Shown here: positions 25,503 through 34,510 of the stretch, piece after piece
How the letters are laid out: each line of letters begins with the position of its first letter
How positions within the stretch are numbered: the first letter of the stretch is position 1
Assembly: GCF_001686925.1 (NCBI RefSeq)
Contig: NZ_LVEN01000001.1
Coordinates: 186,001-250,000, forward strand
Reading direction: 5' to 3'
DNA: 64,000 nt
Source: Flavobacterium piscis
GTDB lineage: Bacteria > Bacteroidota > Bacteroidia > Flavobacteriales > Flavobacteriaceae
Program-made: the position numbers and the translations under genes
The notes under the pieces: generated by a model
The model's database searches: none
The model's input: only the letters and a program-made list of their open reading frames with translations
Told to the model about the DNA's origin: nothing

Positions 25503-28500
25503 TCAAAATTTCATCCGATGGCGCGGCAGTTTAATTTCGTGTTCCTGCGGATAGGGTTTGCGATCCGTACTGCTGATGTCCTGTTTAATCTGGTTCTGCG
25601 TGACAAACCTTTTGTCTGAATCCATATATCTCGGATCAGGAACAAATGGCATTTTGGCCATTTTGCTTATCGTTATAGTTGGAAAATGATAATCAATTTC
25701 TACAGTTCCCAAAAGCAGGTAACATCCGCCTCCCAGAAAAGGATACTGGACAAGACTGTCAGGAAAATGCGCCGTGTCAAAATAGGCACCTTCAACATCA
25801 ATCCATGTTCCGAAATACATATTTCCTCTTTTTGTCGGCACCTGTTTTGTGGAAATTAAATAGGCAAGCATCCTTACCTGCTTTTTGTAATGCTTCAAAA
25901 GATCTTTAACCAGTACGTCACCACGATGCCGGGTCTGCAAAAGATCAAAAACAGTACAGGAAACCGGAAAATTCAGAAGTTCAATCTCATCAAAGGCATC
26001 TTCAAAAACAGAGCGTTCCAAAACGGGGAGCTTAAATTCCTTTGCAGGTTCCTGAAGCAGCATCAAACCACGATTGGCGGGCTTGAAATTATTTAACAGC
26101 AAACTTACTAGTACCAAAAGCTGATTTTTGGTTTGACCAGTAAAGCGGAAGGCACCTATGAAAATCAAAACTTTAATGTTCTCGATTCCCATTGGTATCC
26201 TGTTTATGAAATCTTCCAAAGAGACGTATTCTCCGTTTTTGTTGCGCTCAAGGGAAATAAACTGTGCAAGTTTAGAATCAATGTTTAATAGATGCATAAA
26301 TCCCAGATAGATATCACTGCCATACAGTGCCGTTTCATATTCGCTTTTATTTACGCAAGGGTTATGAATGACTGCGCCGGCCATTCTTGCCTCGTGGATG
26401 TAAATCTCTGTCCTGTAAAATCCTCCCTGATTATTTATAACTGCTACCATAAATTCAATAGGGTAGTGCACTTTTAAATAAAGGCTCTGATAGCTTTCCA
26501 CTGCATATGAGGCGGAGTGAGCCTTGCAGAATGAGTATCCGGCAAAAGATTCGATCTGGCGGTAAATTTCCTGACTAAGCGCCTCGGGATGCCCTTTTGT
26601 AGCGCAGGAAATAAAGAAATCATCTTTCACTTTTTGCAGCGCTGCCTTGGATCTTCCTTTTCCGGACATTGCCCTGCGCAGGATATCTCCGTCAGCGGCA
26701 GATAGCCCGCCGTAGTGAAGTGCAATTTTAATGACATCTTCCTGGTAAACCATAATGCCGTATGTTTCCCCAAGCTGCTCTTGGAAAACCGGATGAAAAT
26801 ATTCAAATTTCGAAGGGTTATTGTGCCGGAAAATATATTCTTTCATCATACCGGATTGTGCAACTCCGGGTCGTATTATCGACGATGCTGCCACAAGGGT
26901 TTTATAATTATCGCATTTCAAACGTCGCAGAAGGCCGCGCATAGCCGGGCTTTCAATATAAAAGCATCCAATTGTCTTTCCTTCGGCCAGAAATTTGTTG
27001 GCTGACTGCTCGTTTTTTGATAATGAGGTGTCCCGAATATTGATTCGCAATCCCCTGTTTTTCTCGATAAGTTTAACTGTATCGTCAATATGGCCAATCC
27101 CTCTTTGGCTCAGGATGTCAAATTTTTCAAAGCCGATATCTTCTGCCGTATGCATATCAAAAAGCACGATCGGAAAACCCTTTGGGGGCATTTCCAGTGG
27201 CGTATAATTGGTGAGTGGCTCCTCGGAAATCAAAATACCGCAGGAGTGCATACTTCTCATATTGGGGTATTTTTCGAGCATCATCCCGTATTGCTGTACC
27301 AATTTTACAATTTCATTGGTCTGGTGCATTTTCATTGGGTTTTTGGCCAGCAGGTCCAATTCATCCTTTGGCAGCCCGAATACTTTTCCAACTTCTCGGA
27401 AAATTGAACGGTATTTGAATTCGACATTTGTACCACAAAATGCCACATGCTCATATCCATAGCGGTCAAAGATGTATTTTAGGATTACATCACGCTCTTT
27501 CCAAGACCAGTCAATATCGAAATCAGGCGGGCTTTTGCGGTTTTCATTCAGGAAACGCTCGAAATACAGATCAAGCTCCAAAGGGCAGATATCTGTTATA
27601 CCAAGGCAGTAGGCGATAATGCTGTTGGCACCGCTTCCTCGCCCGATATGCAAAAATCCCCGGCTGTTGCTATAGCGGATGATATCCCAGGTGATCAGAA
27701 AATATCCGCTGAAATCAAGATCGTTGATTACTTTGAGCTCTTTTTCAACCCTGGCTTTTGCTGCCTTGTTTTGCGGACCGTATCTCCAAATGAGACCCTC
27801 ATGGGCAAGTGTAGTGAGTAAATTTATATCGCCTTTCTTGTCTTTGGTATAATACTTTTTATTCCTTGGCGTCTGGAATTCATAACTAAAGTTGCAGTGC
27901 TGAATTATTTTTTCTGTGTTTTCAATAATGTGGGGATAGTCTTTGTACCATTCAGTTAGCTGATCGGGAGGTACCATTAGATCGCTTTTTTTACAAAAAT
28001 CATCCTGAGTCAGTTTTGATAAAAGCTCATTGAGGTCCACAGCTCTCAGTATCCTGTGCAGGTTGTACTCTCTTTTAGTTCGGAAAACCACTGGCTGTAA
28101 TACAACCATTTTTTGCTGCCTGTCTTTCCAATTGGATAACACCAATTTTTGCAGCTGGTCCGGACGAATGCCGATATATTCATTTTCTTTTAGAATGGAT
28201 GGAGCATTTTCTAAAGGATAAATGATGAAAACATGCTCAAAATCAGGGGCAAATTGCCCCAAAACAATATTGTGAAAGTTATGCTGTGTTAGAAAATAGT
28301 TCATTTCGGCAAGCCCCTGTGCATTTTTGGCCAGTGCAATATAACGAAGCTGGTGCTGCGAGCGGAATTCCATACCTACAAGGGGTTTTATCCCTACTGC
28401 AAGGCAGAGTTTTATAAACTCATAAATTCCGGTAACGGTATTGATATCGGTAAGGGCCATAGCCTTAACACCAAAAGATGATGCCTGCCGTACCAGCTCT

Positions 28501-28556
28501 TCAACCGGAATAGTGCCATAACGGAGGGAGTGAAAGGAATGGCAGTTAAGATACAT
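25503..28556 (-). CDS. DNA polymerase III alpha subunit, DnaE2-like
   Basis: C-family polymerase of 1017 residues, shorter than replicative DnaE. The N-terminal PHP domain starts YLNCHSFHSLRYGTI. The palm carries the catalytic PDFDIDW, and GRGSGANSIIAYCLGITDICPL, GIMVYQEDVIKIALHYGG and RRAMSGKGRSKAALQKVKDDF are standard DnaE motifs. An OB-fold region is near the C-terminus (VRMLAYLISTKQV). Small size and placement 4 bp after a Y-family polymerase gene point to an error-prone, damage-induced polymerase rather than the replicase. Confidence 0.93.
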   Translation of the reverse strand: MYLNCHSFHSLRYGTIPVEELVRQASSFGVKAMALTDINTVTGIYEFIKLCLAVGIKPLVGMEFRSQHQLRYIALAKNAQGLAEMNYFLTQHNFHNIVLGQFAPDFEHVFIIYPLENAPSILKENEYIGIRPDQLQKLVLSNWKDRQQKMVVLQPVVFRTKREYNLHRILRAVDLNELLSKLTQDDFCKKSDLMVPPDQLTEWYKDYPHIIENTEKIIQHCNFSYEFQTPRNKKYYTKDKKGDINLLTTLAHEGLIWRYGPQNKAAKARVEKELKVINDLDFSGYFLITWDIIRYSNSRGFLHIGRGSGANSIIAYCLGITDICPLELDLYFERFLNENRKSPPDFDIDWSWKERDVILKYIFDRYGYEHVAFCGTNVEFKYRSIFREVGKVFGLPKDELDLLAKNPMKMHQTNEIVKLVQQYGMMLEKYPNMRSMHSCGILISEEPLTNYTPLEMPPKGFPIVLFDMHTAEDIGFEKFDILSQRGIGHIDDTVKLIEKNRGLRINIRDTSLSKNEQSANKFLAEGKTIGCFYIESPAMRGLLRRLKCDNYKTLVAASSIIRPGVAQSGMMKEYIFRHNNPSKFEYFHPVFQEQLGETYGIMVYQEDVIKIALHYGGLSAADGDILRRAMSGKGRSKAALQKVKDDFFISCATKGHPEALSQEIYRQIESFAGYSFCKAHSASYAVESYQSLYLKVHYPIEFMVAVINNQGGFYRTEIYIHEARMAGAVIHNPCVNKSEYETALYGSDIYLGFMHLLNIDSKLAQFISLERNKNGEYVSLEDFINRIPMGIENIKVLIFIGAFRFTGQTKNQLLVLVSLLLNNFKPANRGLMLLQEPAKEFKLPVLERSVFEDAFDEIELLNFPVSCTVFDLLQTRHRGDVLVKDLLKHYKKQVRMLAYLISTKQVPTKRGNMYFGTWIDVEGAYFDTAHFPDSLVQYPFLGGGCYLLLGTVEIDYHFPTITISKMAKMPFVPDPRYMDSDKRFVTQNQIKQDISSTDRKPYPQEHEIKLPRHRMKF

Positions 28557-28560
28557 GGGA

Positions 28561-29742
28561 TTATGATTTACGTTTTAAAATTTCATTTTTATTGTTGGGC
28601 TTAAACGAAGCACCCGCGCAGCGCATTACCGCGTCAAATCCATAGCGGTTTTTCATCCTGTCCATGGCCTGATAGAGTGCCAGCATTTCTTCGGTATCCT
28701 GAAAAATATCTATTTGGTAGGTTCCCCGTACCAGTCCGCTAAAGCGCACCCCGATAAGGCGCAGTCTCATTCGTCGCTGATATAATTTTTCAAACAAATC
28801 CGTTACAGTTTTGGTCAGTATATGATCGGCCGAGGTGTAGGCAACCCTGCATTGTTTGGTTTCGGTATCAAAGTTGGCATATCGGATCTTGACTGTTACA
28901 GTAGAAGTCAGCCATTCTTCCGAGCGCAGCTGGTAAGCTAGTTTCTCCACCATTCCCTGCAGCAGCCTGTTTAATTTTGCCACATCAATTGTATCCTGGG
29001 AAAAGATATGTTCGGTGGATATTGACTTTCTCTCTGTATAGGGTTCCACGGGATTATTATCAATACCATTGGCCTTTTTCCAGAGTTCTGTTCCGTTTTT
29101 TCCTATCATCTGCTGAAGGGGTTCCACCGGCATTTCTGACAAGGTTTTGATGGTCCTGATCCCGATGCGCGAGAGCAGCTGGAAGGTCTTTTCGCCTACC
29201 ATTGGGATTTTCTGAATAGAAAGTGGATTTAAAAATGACTGTACCTGATGCTCGGGTATCTCAAGGTTCTGTTTCTGTTTTCCTTCACCGGTGCCGATTT
29301 TGGAAACGGTCTTATTGACCGAAAGGGCAAAGGTTAGTGGAAGGCCGGTTTGCTGGGTGATCCGTTGTGCGAGTTCATTAGTCCATTTATAGCTTCCGTA
29401 GAATTTATCCATTCCGGTAATGTCAAGGTAAAATTCGTCAATGCTTGCTTTTTCAACTACGGGGGCTTTCTCCTGAATAATTTCGGTGATGTCGTGTGAA
29501 AGCCTTGAGTATAATTCCATATCACCTTTCATGATCTTGGCCTGCGGACATAGCTTCATGGCCATATGAATGGGCATGGCGGAACGCACGCCAAAACGAC
29601 GTGCTTCATAAGAACAAGAAGCCACTACGCCTCTTTCGCCTCCTCCTATAATCAATGGAATGCCGTTTAGCTCAGAATTGGTAAGCCTTTCGCATGAAAC
29701 GAAAAACGTATTCATATCTATGTGTACAATTGCCCTTGCCAT
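28561..29742 (-). CDS. Y-family DNA polymerase (DinB/Pol IV-like)
   Basis: Protein of 393 residues from MARAIVHIDMNTFFVSCE; a frame begins 15 codons earlier, but the catalytic Asp in IHIDMNTFF must be near the start. The second catalytic pair is in KASIDEFYLDITG. VASCSYEARRFGVRSAMP, the helix-hairpin-helix RIGIRTIKTLSEM and a little-finger domain complete it. It is translationally close to the DnaE2-like gene (4 bp). Two TATAGATC sites precede its start and may control the pair. Confidence 0.93.
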   Translation of the reverse strand: MARAIVHIDMNTFFVSCERLTNSELNGIPLIIGGGERGVVASCSYEARRFGVRSAMPIHMAMKLCPQAKIMKGDMELYSRLSHDITEIIQEKAPVVEKASIDEFYLDITGMDKFYGSYKWTNELAQRITQQTGLPLTFALSVNKTVSKIGTGEGKQKQNLEIPEHQVQSFLNPLSIQKIPMVGEKTFQLLSRIGIRTIKTLSEMPVEPLQQMIGKNGTELWKKANGIDNNPVEPYTERKSISTEHIFSQDTIDVAKLNRLLQGMVEKLAYQLRSEEWLTSTVTVKIRYANFDTETKQCRVAYTSADHILTKTVTDLFEKLYQRRMRLRLIGVRFSGLVRGTYQIDIFQDTEEMLALYQAMDRMKNRYGFDAVMRCAGASFKPNNKNEILKRKS

Positions 29743-29756
29743 AATCTTTTCTTTTA

Positions 29757-29780
29757 TATAGATCAAAATTAGTATAGATC
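29757..29780 (-). promoter_or_regulatory. Tandem TATAGATC sites around a -7 box
   Basis: TATAGATC at 29757-29764 and again at 29773-29780 flank CAAAATTA, which on the minus strand reads TAATTTTG, a TAnnTTTG box. The repeat spacing is 16 bp. A regulator bound to both would cover the polymerase promoter. No copy was seen before the SRAP gene. Confidence 0.45.
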
Positions 29781-29789
29781 GGAACAATT

Positions 29790-30132
29790 TGTAAAATCAA
29801 TTATGTTATAAATGATAACAAAATTAAAAATATCTTATTTTATGGGGGATTTCAAAATAGGAAAAAGTGGACTTTTTGCTCTTTATTCAGAATTTACGGC
29901 GGATTGAATTTCGGAAAAATAACACAGAAACGATTTGTAAAAATTTATATAATGGATTCGAAAAGCAATCTTATCCAGAAGAGAAAATTAGAATAAAATT
30001 ATATCAATTGCCTAAATATATGCCTGAACCGCCCCATAAGAGGCGGCAGCGAAATAATATAACCGTATAAAAAGTAAAAATTAAGAGCAAGGAAATGAAA
30101 TAGTGAACTTCAAATAAAAAGAAATTTTGAGC
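29790..30132. other. Gene-poor spacer
   Basis: A 68-codon frame at 29867-30070 has odd composition and no promoter, so I do not call it. Nothing else supportable. Confidence 0.4.
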
Positions 30133-30369
30133 TTATTCGGATTGATTTTCACTTTTGGATTCCTGTGAAGTTCGTCTAACAAGTAAGTAAAAATCTTTCA
30201 GGTGCCACCACGCGGGGCACATATCAAGGCTTCCTTTATAATTGTTTATAGTGGAGTAGCAGCTCTTTAGAAAAACCTGTGAATTGGTGATTTTTGCCCA
30301 GGGCTTCCAGTCCACTTCCTGGGGCGGTGGGGTGGTTTCAAAATAGCGTTTTATCTCTTCTGGGGTCAT
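30133..30369 (-). CDS. DUF6965 family protein
   Basis: Protein of 78 residues: MTPEEIKRYFETTPPPQEVD, then WAKITNSQVFLKSCYSTI and CPAWWHLKDFYLLVRR. The phrases EEIK.YF..TPPP and CPAWWHLKDFYLL mark a small flavobacterial family of unknown function. It is a complete lone gene on the minus strand, with no signal peptide. Confidence 0.75.
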   Translation of the reverse strand: MTPEEIKRYFETTPPPQEVDWKPWAKITNSQVFLKSCYSTINNYKGSLDMCPAWWHLKDFYLLVRRTSQESKSENQSE

Positions 30370-30518
30370 AGGGCAAAATTAGTTAAAAATCGCTGATCTG
30401 TCAAGGTCTGAAGGGTTATGTTGGCTTAAAATTTAAATTGTTTTCTCTGCTTTTGTTCCAACTATACTGGCAGTCATTAAATTACTATGCCGAATTTATT
30501 TTTAGTTTTTGCAATCAG

Positions 30519-31070
30519 TTTGAGACCCCTCTGAAGAGTCATTCTCTATAAGGTACTTTTCTATGTCCTTGCCCGTTATGTCTTTGGGGCCGCTTTGGGG
30601 TTCCTTATAAGGGTTCTGCGGGTCATAGGGGCTGGGTGTTTTTGGCTGCGTGTTTTGGGGCTTTGGTTTGGTTTTGGGAATTACGGTGGTGCTTGTGGTA
30701 ATTTTTGGTTGTATCTGAATATGTCATATTGTTTGATGAGTAAGGAGTTTTAGCTTAATATTATTTTTTAGGAGCTTTTTCCCGCTATCCGTTGCAAACG
30801 AAGTTCACTGCACTCCAATAAAATAAAAGTACAGTGAAGTAATCTTTTGTGCCGAACCCCGGCACAAAAGGATTTCACTGCACGCGAGCGAAGCGAACTG
30901 GAGAAGCAATCGGGGCTAGGGCTGCTGAGGAGCCCGGCTCTTTAGATTAATAAAAATAAGTGAGATTATAAAAAAATGGCTCCAATTGCCTTCAATTGGC
31001 GCCATTTGGCTTGTTTGTGACCTCGACGGGACAAATTTCTATAAATTTTCTGGACGATTTGAAGGGATTC
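30519..31070 (+). repeat. Interspersed repeat copy 3 (long form)
   Basis: Same order of parts as copy 1: CATTCTCTATAAGG block, structured module (30770-30925), GAGCCCGGCTC palindrome, and tail with the CCAATTG-N4-CAATTGG hairpin near 30983. The minus-strand frame reads PYDPQNPYKEPQSGPKDITG here. Both arms of the module carry inserts: TTCACTG ... CAGTGAA in the first and GCGAACTGGAGAAGCAATC in the second, the latter almost identical to the insert in the first arm of copy 1. Confidence 0.75.
30770..30925 (+). ncRNA. Structured repeat module, copy 3
   Basis: GGAGCTTTTTCCCGCTATCC ... ATCGGGGCTAGGGCT with inner pair TTTTGTGCCG / CGGCACAAAA and two extended arms. Expansion at both arms while the core pairs are kept is what a folded element would tolerate. 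Confidence 0.4.
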
Positions 31071-31459
31071 AATTTGACTAACTCGCTTACTATAAAATTT
31101 GTAATGAAACAATAAAATTGGACGATATGTATTTAACTCAATGCTAAGGTTTGGAAATACAAAAAAAAATAGATGTAGAAATGGAAGTAGTTAAAGGAAA
31201 AAATAGATGGAATCTTTTTGCTCTTCATCATCAGAATCAGAATAGTGATTAATAAACTTATCTGGAAATCCATATATAAATTTAATTATCTGAAAATATT
31301 AGATCATTAATTAACAAAAAAATAGAATAATTAGTGTATTATAGTTATTTATTAGAAATAAGATGATTCTTATAAAATAATTGTAAATATTCAGGTTTAA
31401 TTAATTTTTTTGTCATAGACTTGTAATAGTTTTATTATAAATTATAAATTAAATTACTT
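31071..31459. other. AT-rich spacer
   Basis: Very AT-rich spacer; no gene, RNA or repeat found. It should hold the promoter of the lipoprotein gene, but no clear TAnnTTTG was picked. Confidence 0.35.
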
Positions 31460-32104
31460 ATGAAAAAAAACAGTTTTCAATCAAAGCTTTTAACGTTACT
31501 AATAATGGTATCATTCATTGTATCTTGCAATTCTGATGACAATAGTTCAGAAAATTACAGTTCAGAAAAGAACGATATAACAGCTGCAGAAGCGAAAAAC
31601 TTTTTAGATGCATTTACTGCTGCAAAATCAGAAAACAAACAGAATATAGTTAAAGATTTTTCTAAAAAAAATAGAATGGATATTAACGAATCAAATGCTT
31701 TAAATCAAATGGTTTTGAATACTTACACTCCTGCGGAGCTGGCCTCAATTATTCCAGTTTATGGAGGAAAAACAGGAATTTTACCTACTTGGGATATACC
31801 TGGGACTCTAATTAGAAGAACCGTGGAATGGAATGTTGTAGAAAATACTATGGGACTTTGGCGTGTAAAATCTTATGAAGATATTACATATAGTCTGGAT
31901 GAAGTTCGCCAGGCTCTACATGTTGGAACAAGATTTGAAGGACTAACCGGTGGATTGATATCTTGGGAAGAATTTGTTCAAAATGCAAGTATTCAAACCA
32001 CAGGAATGAATAGGCAAGTCCTTTCTATTGTTCGAGGGACGATTCATATTACTGGATTTTGGGATTCTCCTGTGGATAATTATTGTGTATTTTCAATTTA
32101 TTAA
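31460..32104 (+). CDS. Lipoprotein, unknown
   Basis: Protein of 214 residues with a lipoprotein signal: KLLTLLIMVSFIVSC, lipobox Cys near residue 23, followed by a Ser/Asn/Asp-rich linker (NSDDNSSENYSSEKND). An SDD-type linker is often seen on exported flavobacterial lipoproteins. The rest, with PAELASIIPVYGGKTGILP and YEDITYSLDEVRQALHVG, matches no family I know. It is 9 bp upstream of a second lipoprotein gene. Confidence 0.7.
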   Translation: MKKNSFQSKLLTLLIMVSFIVSCNSDDNSSENYSSEKNDITAAEAKNFLDAFTAAKSENKQNIVKDFSKKNRMDINESNALNQMVLNTYTPAELASIIPVYGGKTGILPTWDIPGTLIRRTVEWNVVENTMGLWRVKSYEDITYSLDEVRQALHVGTRFEGLTGGLISWEEFVQNASIQTTGMNRQVLSIVRGTIHITGFWDSPVDNYCVFSIY

Positions 32105-32113
32105 TAGATAATA

Positions 32114-32794
32114 ATGTTAAATAAAATCTCAATCTTGCTTTTATTAATCAGTGTTAGTTCTTCATGTTCACAAAATTCAAATGAATTATCTGGTTACATC
32201 CGGCTAGAAAGCGAAATTTCATCTGATGTCGTAACAGAAACATTTTTACCCCCTCATGTTTTAATTATTAATGAAAAAGGAAATGTTTTAGAATTTAATG
32301 AAAAACTAAATAATTCAAGTGGAAAATATAATGTTTCAGATACATTAAACGTTTTTTTTATTAACACAAAGAAAGGTCTTTATTCCGCGTATAAAAAATT
32401 GGATGAAAATGAGAAACCGTATTTAACTGAAAATGTAGCCAATAAAAAAGAGGGAGCTAGTTTTTTTTCAAATAAAGTTGATTTTTTCACTGATGTCCAA
32501 AATATTAAAGTTAAGGATACAATTATAAACAATACAAAATATAAATTTGTATCTGGTTCTAAAAAAACAGATAATACAGAACAAATATATGAAGCTTTTA
32601 TAACATCTAACCCCAGGAATTTTCCTGTTCAGATCAGCAAAATTTTATCAGCTTTGACAGATGGAGGTTTTGTTGAGAAAATCCGAATAATTGACAAGTC
32701 AAATAATAGAATTATTAGTTTTAATTGCATTTTTGAAAAGAAAGAGCTACCTGAAAGAATTAAAAAAATAATGAAAGTGTGGAGTGAAAATTAA
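32114..32794 (+). CDS. Lipoprotein, unknown
   Basis: Protein of 226 residues with signal LNKISILLLLISVSSSCSQNS (lipobox Cys near 18). The mature part is beta-rich and charged. Its function is unknown. It begins 9 bp after the previous lipoprotein gene, so the pair is an operon ended by a strong terminator, perhaps a secreted effector and a membrane-anchored partner; that is inference. Confidence 0.7.
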   Translation: MLNKISILLLLISVSSSCSQNSNELSGYIRLESEISSDVVTETFLPPHVLIINEKGNVLEFNEKLNNSSGKYNVSDTLNVFFINTKKGLYSAYKKLDENEKPYLTENVANKKEGASFFSNKVDFFTDVQNIKVKDTIINNTKYKFVSGSKKTDNTEQIYEAFITSNPRNFPVQISKILSALTDGGFVEKIRIIDKSNNRIISFNCIFEKKELPERIKKIMKVWSEN

Positions 32795-32828
32795 TAAGTA
32801 GTTTTATCTTAGAAATGAACACTGTTTC

Positions 32829-32869
32829 AAAAAGGATGATCAATATTTAATATTGTTCATCCTTTTTTT
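32829..32869 (+). terminator. Long intrinsic terminator
   Basis: AAAAAGGATGA and AATATT arms pair with AATATT and TCATCCTTTTT (one internal mismatch), about 18 bp of stem, then T-run. Confidence 0.85.
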
Positions 32870-33189
32870 GTTGTTTATTCGCGAAGCAACTATTGTCTTC
32901 TGATTTCTATTTCTCTTTGGAAGATAATTTATATAACCGTAATCATTCAGGTCCCTGATACATCTATGGCAGGTAACAGGGCCGCTTATTTCAGCAGTCT
33001 TCATAATTTCATGCCTTTATGCTTTAATAGGATTGATATAACCTGCAGCAGTTCTGAATTGTAGTAATGCCGCAAAAATGCCAATAGGGGTAATCGTGGC
33101 GGGCTGTCCTTTATCAGATGTAAAGCGGACAGGGGCGGTTTTTTTTTACAGCATAAGGATCTGTGTTTATAGAACAAAGGTCAGGTGAT

Positions 33190-33306
33190 CAGGGGGTATA
33201 TTATTTTAGGTTTGATATTATTTTTTAGGAGCTTTTTCCCGCTATTCGTTCTAATCTTTTGCGCCGAACCCCGGCACTAAAGGATTTCCACTTCTATCGG
33301 GGCTAA
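33190..33306 (+). repeat. Interspersed repeat copy 4 (module only)
   Basis: From AGGGGGTATATTATTTTAGG through the module GGAGCTTTTTCCCGCTATTC ... CTATCGGGGCTAA. Shortest copy, no inserts, tail lost; it abuts the 3' end of the reverse-oriented cassette-like gene at 33331. Confidence 0.65.
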
Positions 33307-33329
33307 ATTGAGCAGGGCGATAAACCGAT

Positions 33330-33344
33330 ATTAGCTGGCGTTTA
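33330..33344 (-). repeat. Terminal arm of the reverse cassette-like unit (3' side)
   Basis: On the minus strand TAAACGCCAGCTAAT, against TAAATGCCAGCTAAC expected from the partner arm at 33907-33921: 13 of 15 match. The AAC of a proper site reads AAT and no attC-like palindrome follows, so the site is decayed. Confidence 0.5.
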
Positions 33345-33894
33345 TTTTTTCAATTTGTTCAATTTTCTTGCTGTCATCTTTATATTTATTTTTCAAGAAA
33401 TCAATTAGTTCGAAAAAGTCTTCCGGCTCATATTGTTCTTTTTGAAGTCTTAAGTAAACTATTCTAAATTCAAAATTTTTCTCTGTTAGTTCGTCTAGCC
33501 AACTGGGCTCAATAATCCCAATCAGTCTAAAGTCAATGTCAAATCCTTGTCGGTAAAAAAAGTATGCATTGTCATAGCTTTTGTCTTTTTGTACTAAATA
33601 CTCAGCAAATATAATATTTAAAAGTCCGTTTTTAGGGTATCTATCAACCAGTTCTTTCCAAAATCCAAACTCCTCGTCAAATTCAAATCCGCAATAATAA
33701 CCGTCAGCGTAAGGACCTCTGACTCCCTTGTTAAGTACTCTTACCGTTTCATTTTCAATACTTGTTACTTCTTTGAGTAATTCAAGGATTCGGGTAAGTT
33801 TGTGCTCTTCGATTAAAGACCGCCTTACTTGTTTTGAAATTTCAAGTTGTAAGTCTTTTTCAGGTAAAGATTTTAAATAATATTCTGTACTCAT
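33331..33894 (-). CDS. Hypothetical protein in a reverse cassette-like unit
   Basis: Protein of 187 residues from MSTEYYLKSLPEKDLQLEIS. A frame starting 18 codons earlier runs through the unit's terminal arm, so the internal ATG is preferred. It is helical and soluble (ELLKEVTSIENETVRVLNKG..., WKELVDRYPKNGLLNIIFAEYLV), perhaps TPR-like, with no clear family. The stop codon lies inside an arm (TTAGCTGGCGTTTA on + strand) complementary to an arm just before the gene, as in the cassettes at 39.8-48 kb. Confidence 0.65.
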   Translation of the reverse strand: MSTEYYLKSLPEKDLQLEISKQVRRSLIEEHKLTRILELLKEVTSIENETVRVLNKGVRGPYADGYYCGFEFDEEFGFWKELVDRYPKNGLLNIIFAEYLVQKDKSYDNAYFFYRQGFDIDFRLIGIIEPSWLDELTEKNFEFRIVYLRLQKEQYEPEDFFELIDFLKNKYKDDSKKIEQIEKINAS

Positions 33895-33906
33895 TGTCTG
33901 TTTTCT

Positions 33907-33951
33907 TAAATGCCAGCTAACTAACTTATACCCGCCACAAAATGGCATCTA
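33907..33951 (-). promoter_or_regulatory. Terminal arm and leader-like end of the reverse unit (5' side)
   Basis: Minus strand reads GCCATTTTGTGGCGGGTATA, then AGTTAGTTAGCTGGCATTTA. The GTTAGCTGGC start pairs with the 3' arm. A small hairpin followed by GGGTATA-AGTT resembles the end of the leader at 62.7 kb (GCCAGGGATATACAAGTTG). Confidence 0.4.
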
Positions 33952-34510
33952 TAAACCTAATTGGGGTTGACTTTGTGCTGTAGATTGGCTATTTTTAAAG
34001 CGAATGTAACAATAATATTCTTAATCTTTTTAGCTCTGCAGCGATAGCTGCTACTTAGTAATTTTAGCCCGCAGCTTCTAGGATACTTCTTAGGTCCCGG
34101 GAGTCAGCTTTTGGAATTTACACCCGGGCTGTCTGCATTCTTCCTGACTGCTATCCATCCAGAGTATCCCAATTTCTTCCTTTCTGGTTTTAATCAAAGA
34201 CTCTGTATGCTTTTGCTTTATTTCAGGAGCAAAGGTAGTAGTTGTCCTTGAGCAAAAGCAAGGCCGGGCCTTTCAGGTCTTGCTGAAAAATCTCCATCTA
34301 TGCGGTGATCCTCAGCCTTTCTGATACAGGTGCAGCGGGGATGTAAATACCGTTTAATTCCATCACAAAGTTCGGGCACAGCGCGGCGGGGCGCTGCATA
34401 AAATTCCCCCATAAATGCAGGACATCCGTCCTGCTTTATTGCGTTGCTTTCTGCGCTTGCTTGCTTCTGCCCGCGGGCGGTGCTAAAATTAATCTTAAAT
34501 ATTTAGCATC
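33952..34510. other. Left edge of the mobilization island
   Basis: No convincing gene. The composition shifts from AT-rich to GC-richer near 34100. TTCAGGTCTTGCTGAAAAATC at about 34280 resembles sequence before repeat copy 2. A hairpin-rich stretch (AGCGCGGCGGGGCGCT near 34380) precedes the RadC-like gene. Confidence 0.45.

Noticed and set aside
25503..28556. Replicative DnaE (main polymerase III alpha).
   Set aside because: Only 1017 residues and paired with a Y-family polymerase; fits the damage-induced form.
29867..30070. 67-codon frame upstream of the DUF6965 gene.
   Set aside because: No promoter or conserved feature, biased composition, overlaps nothing supportive.
34218..34412. 64-codon minus-strand frame upstream of the RadC-like gene.
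   Set aside because: Lies in a hairpin-rich, GC-richer edge region; Arg/Pro-rich residues typical of non-coding GC-rich DNA.
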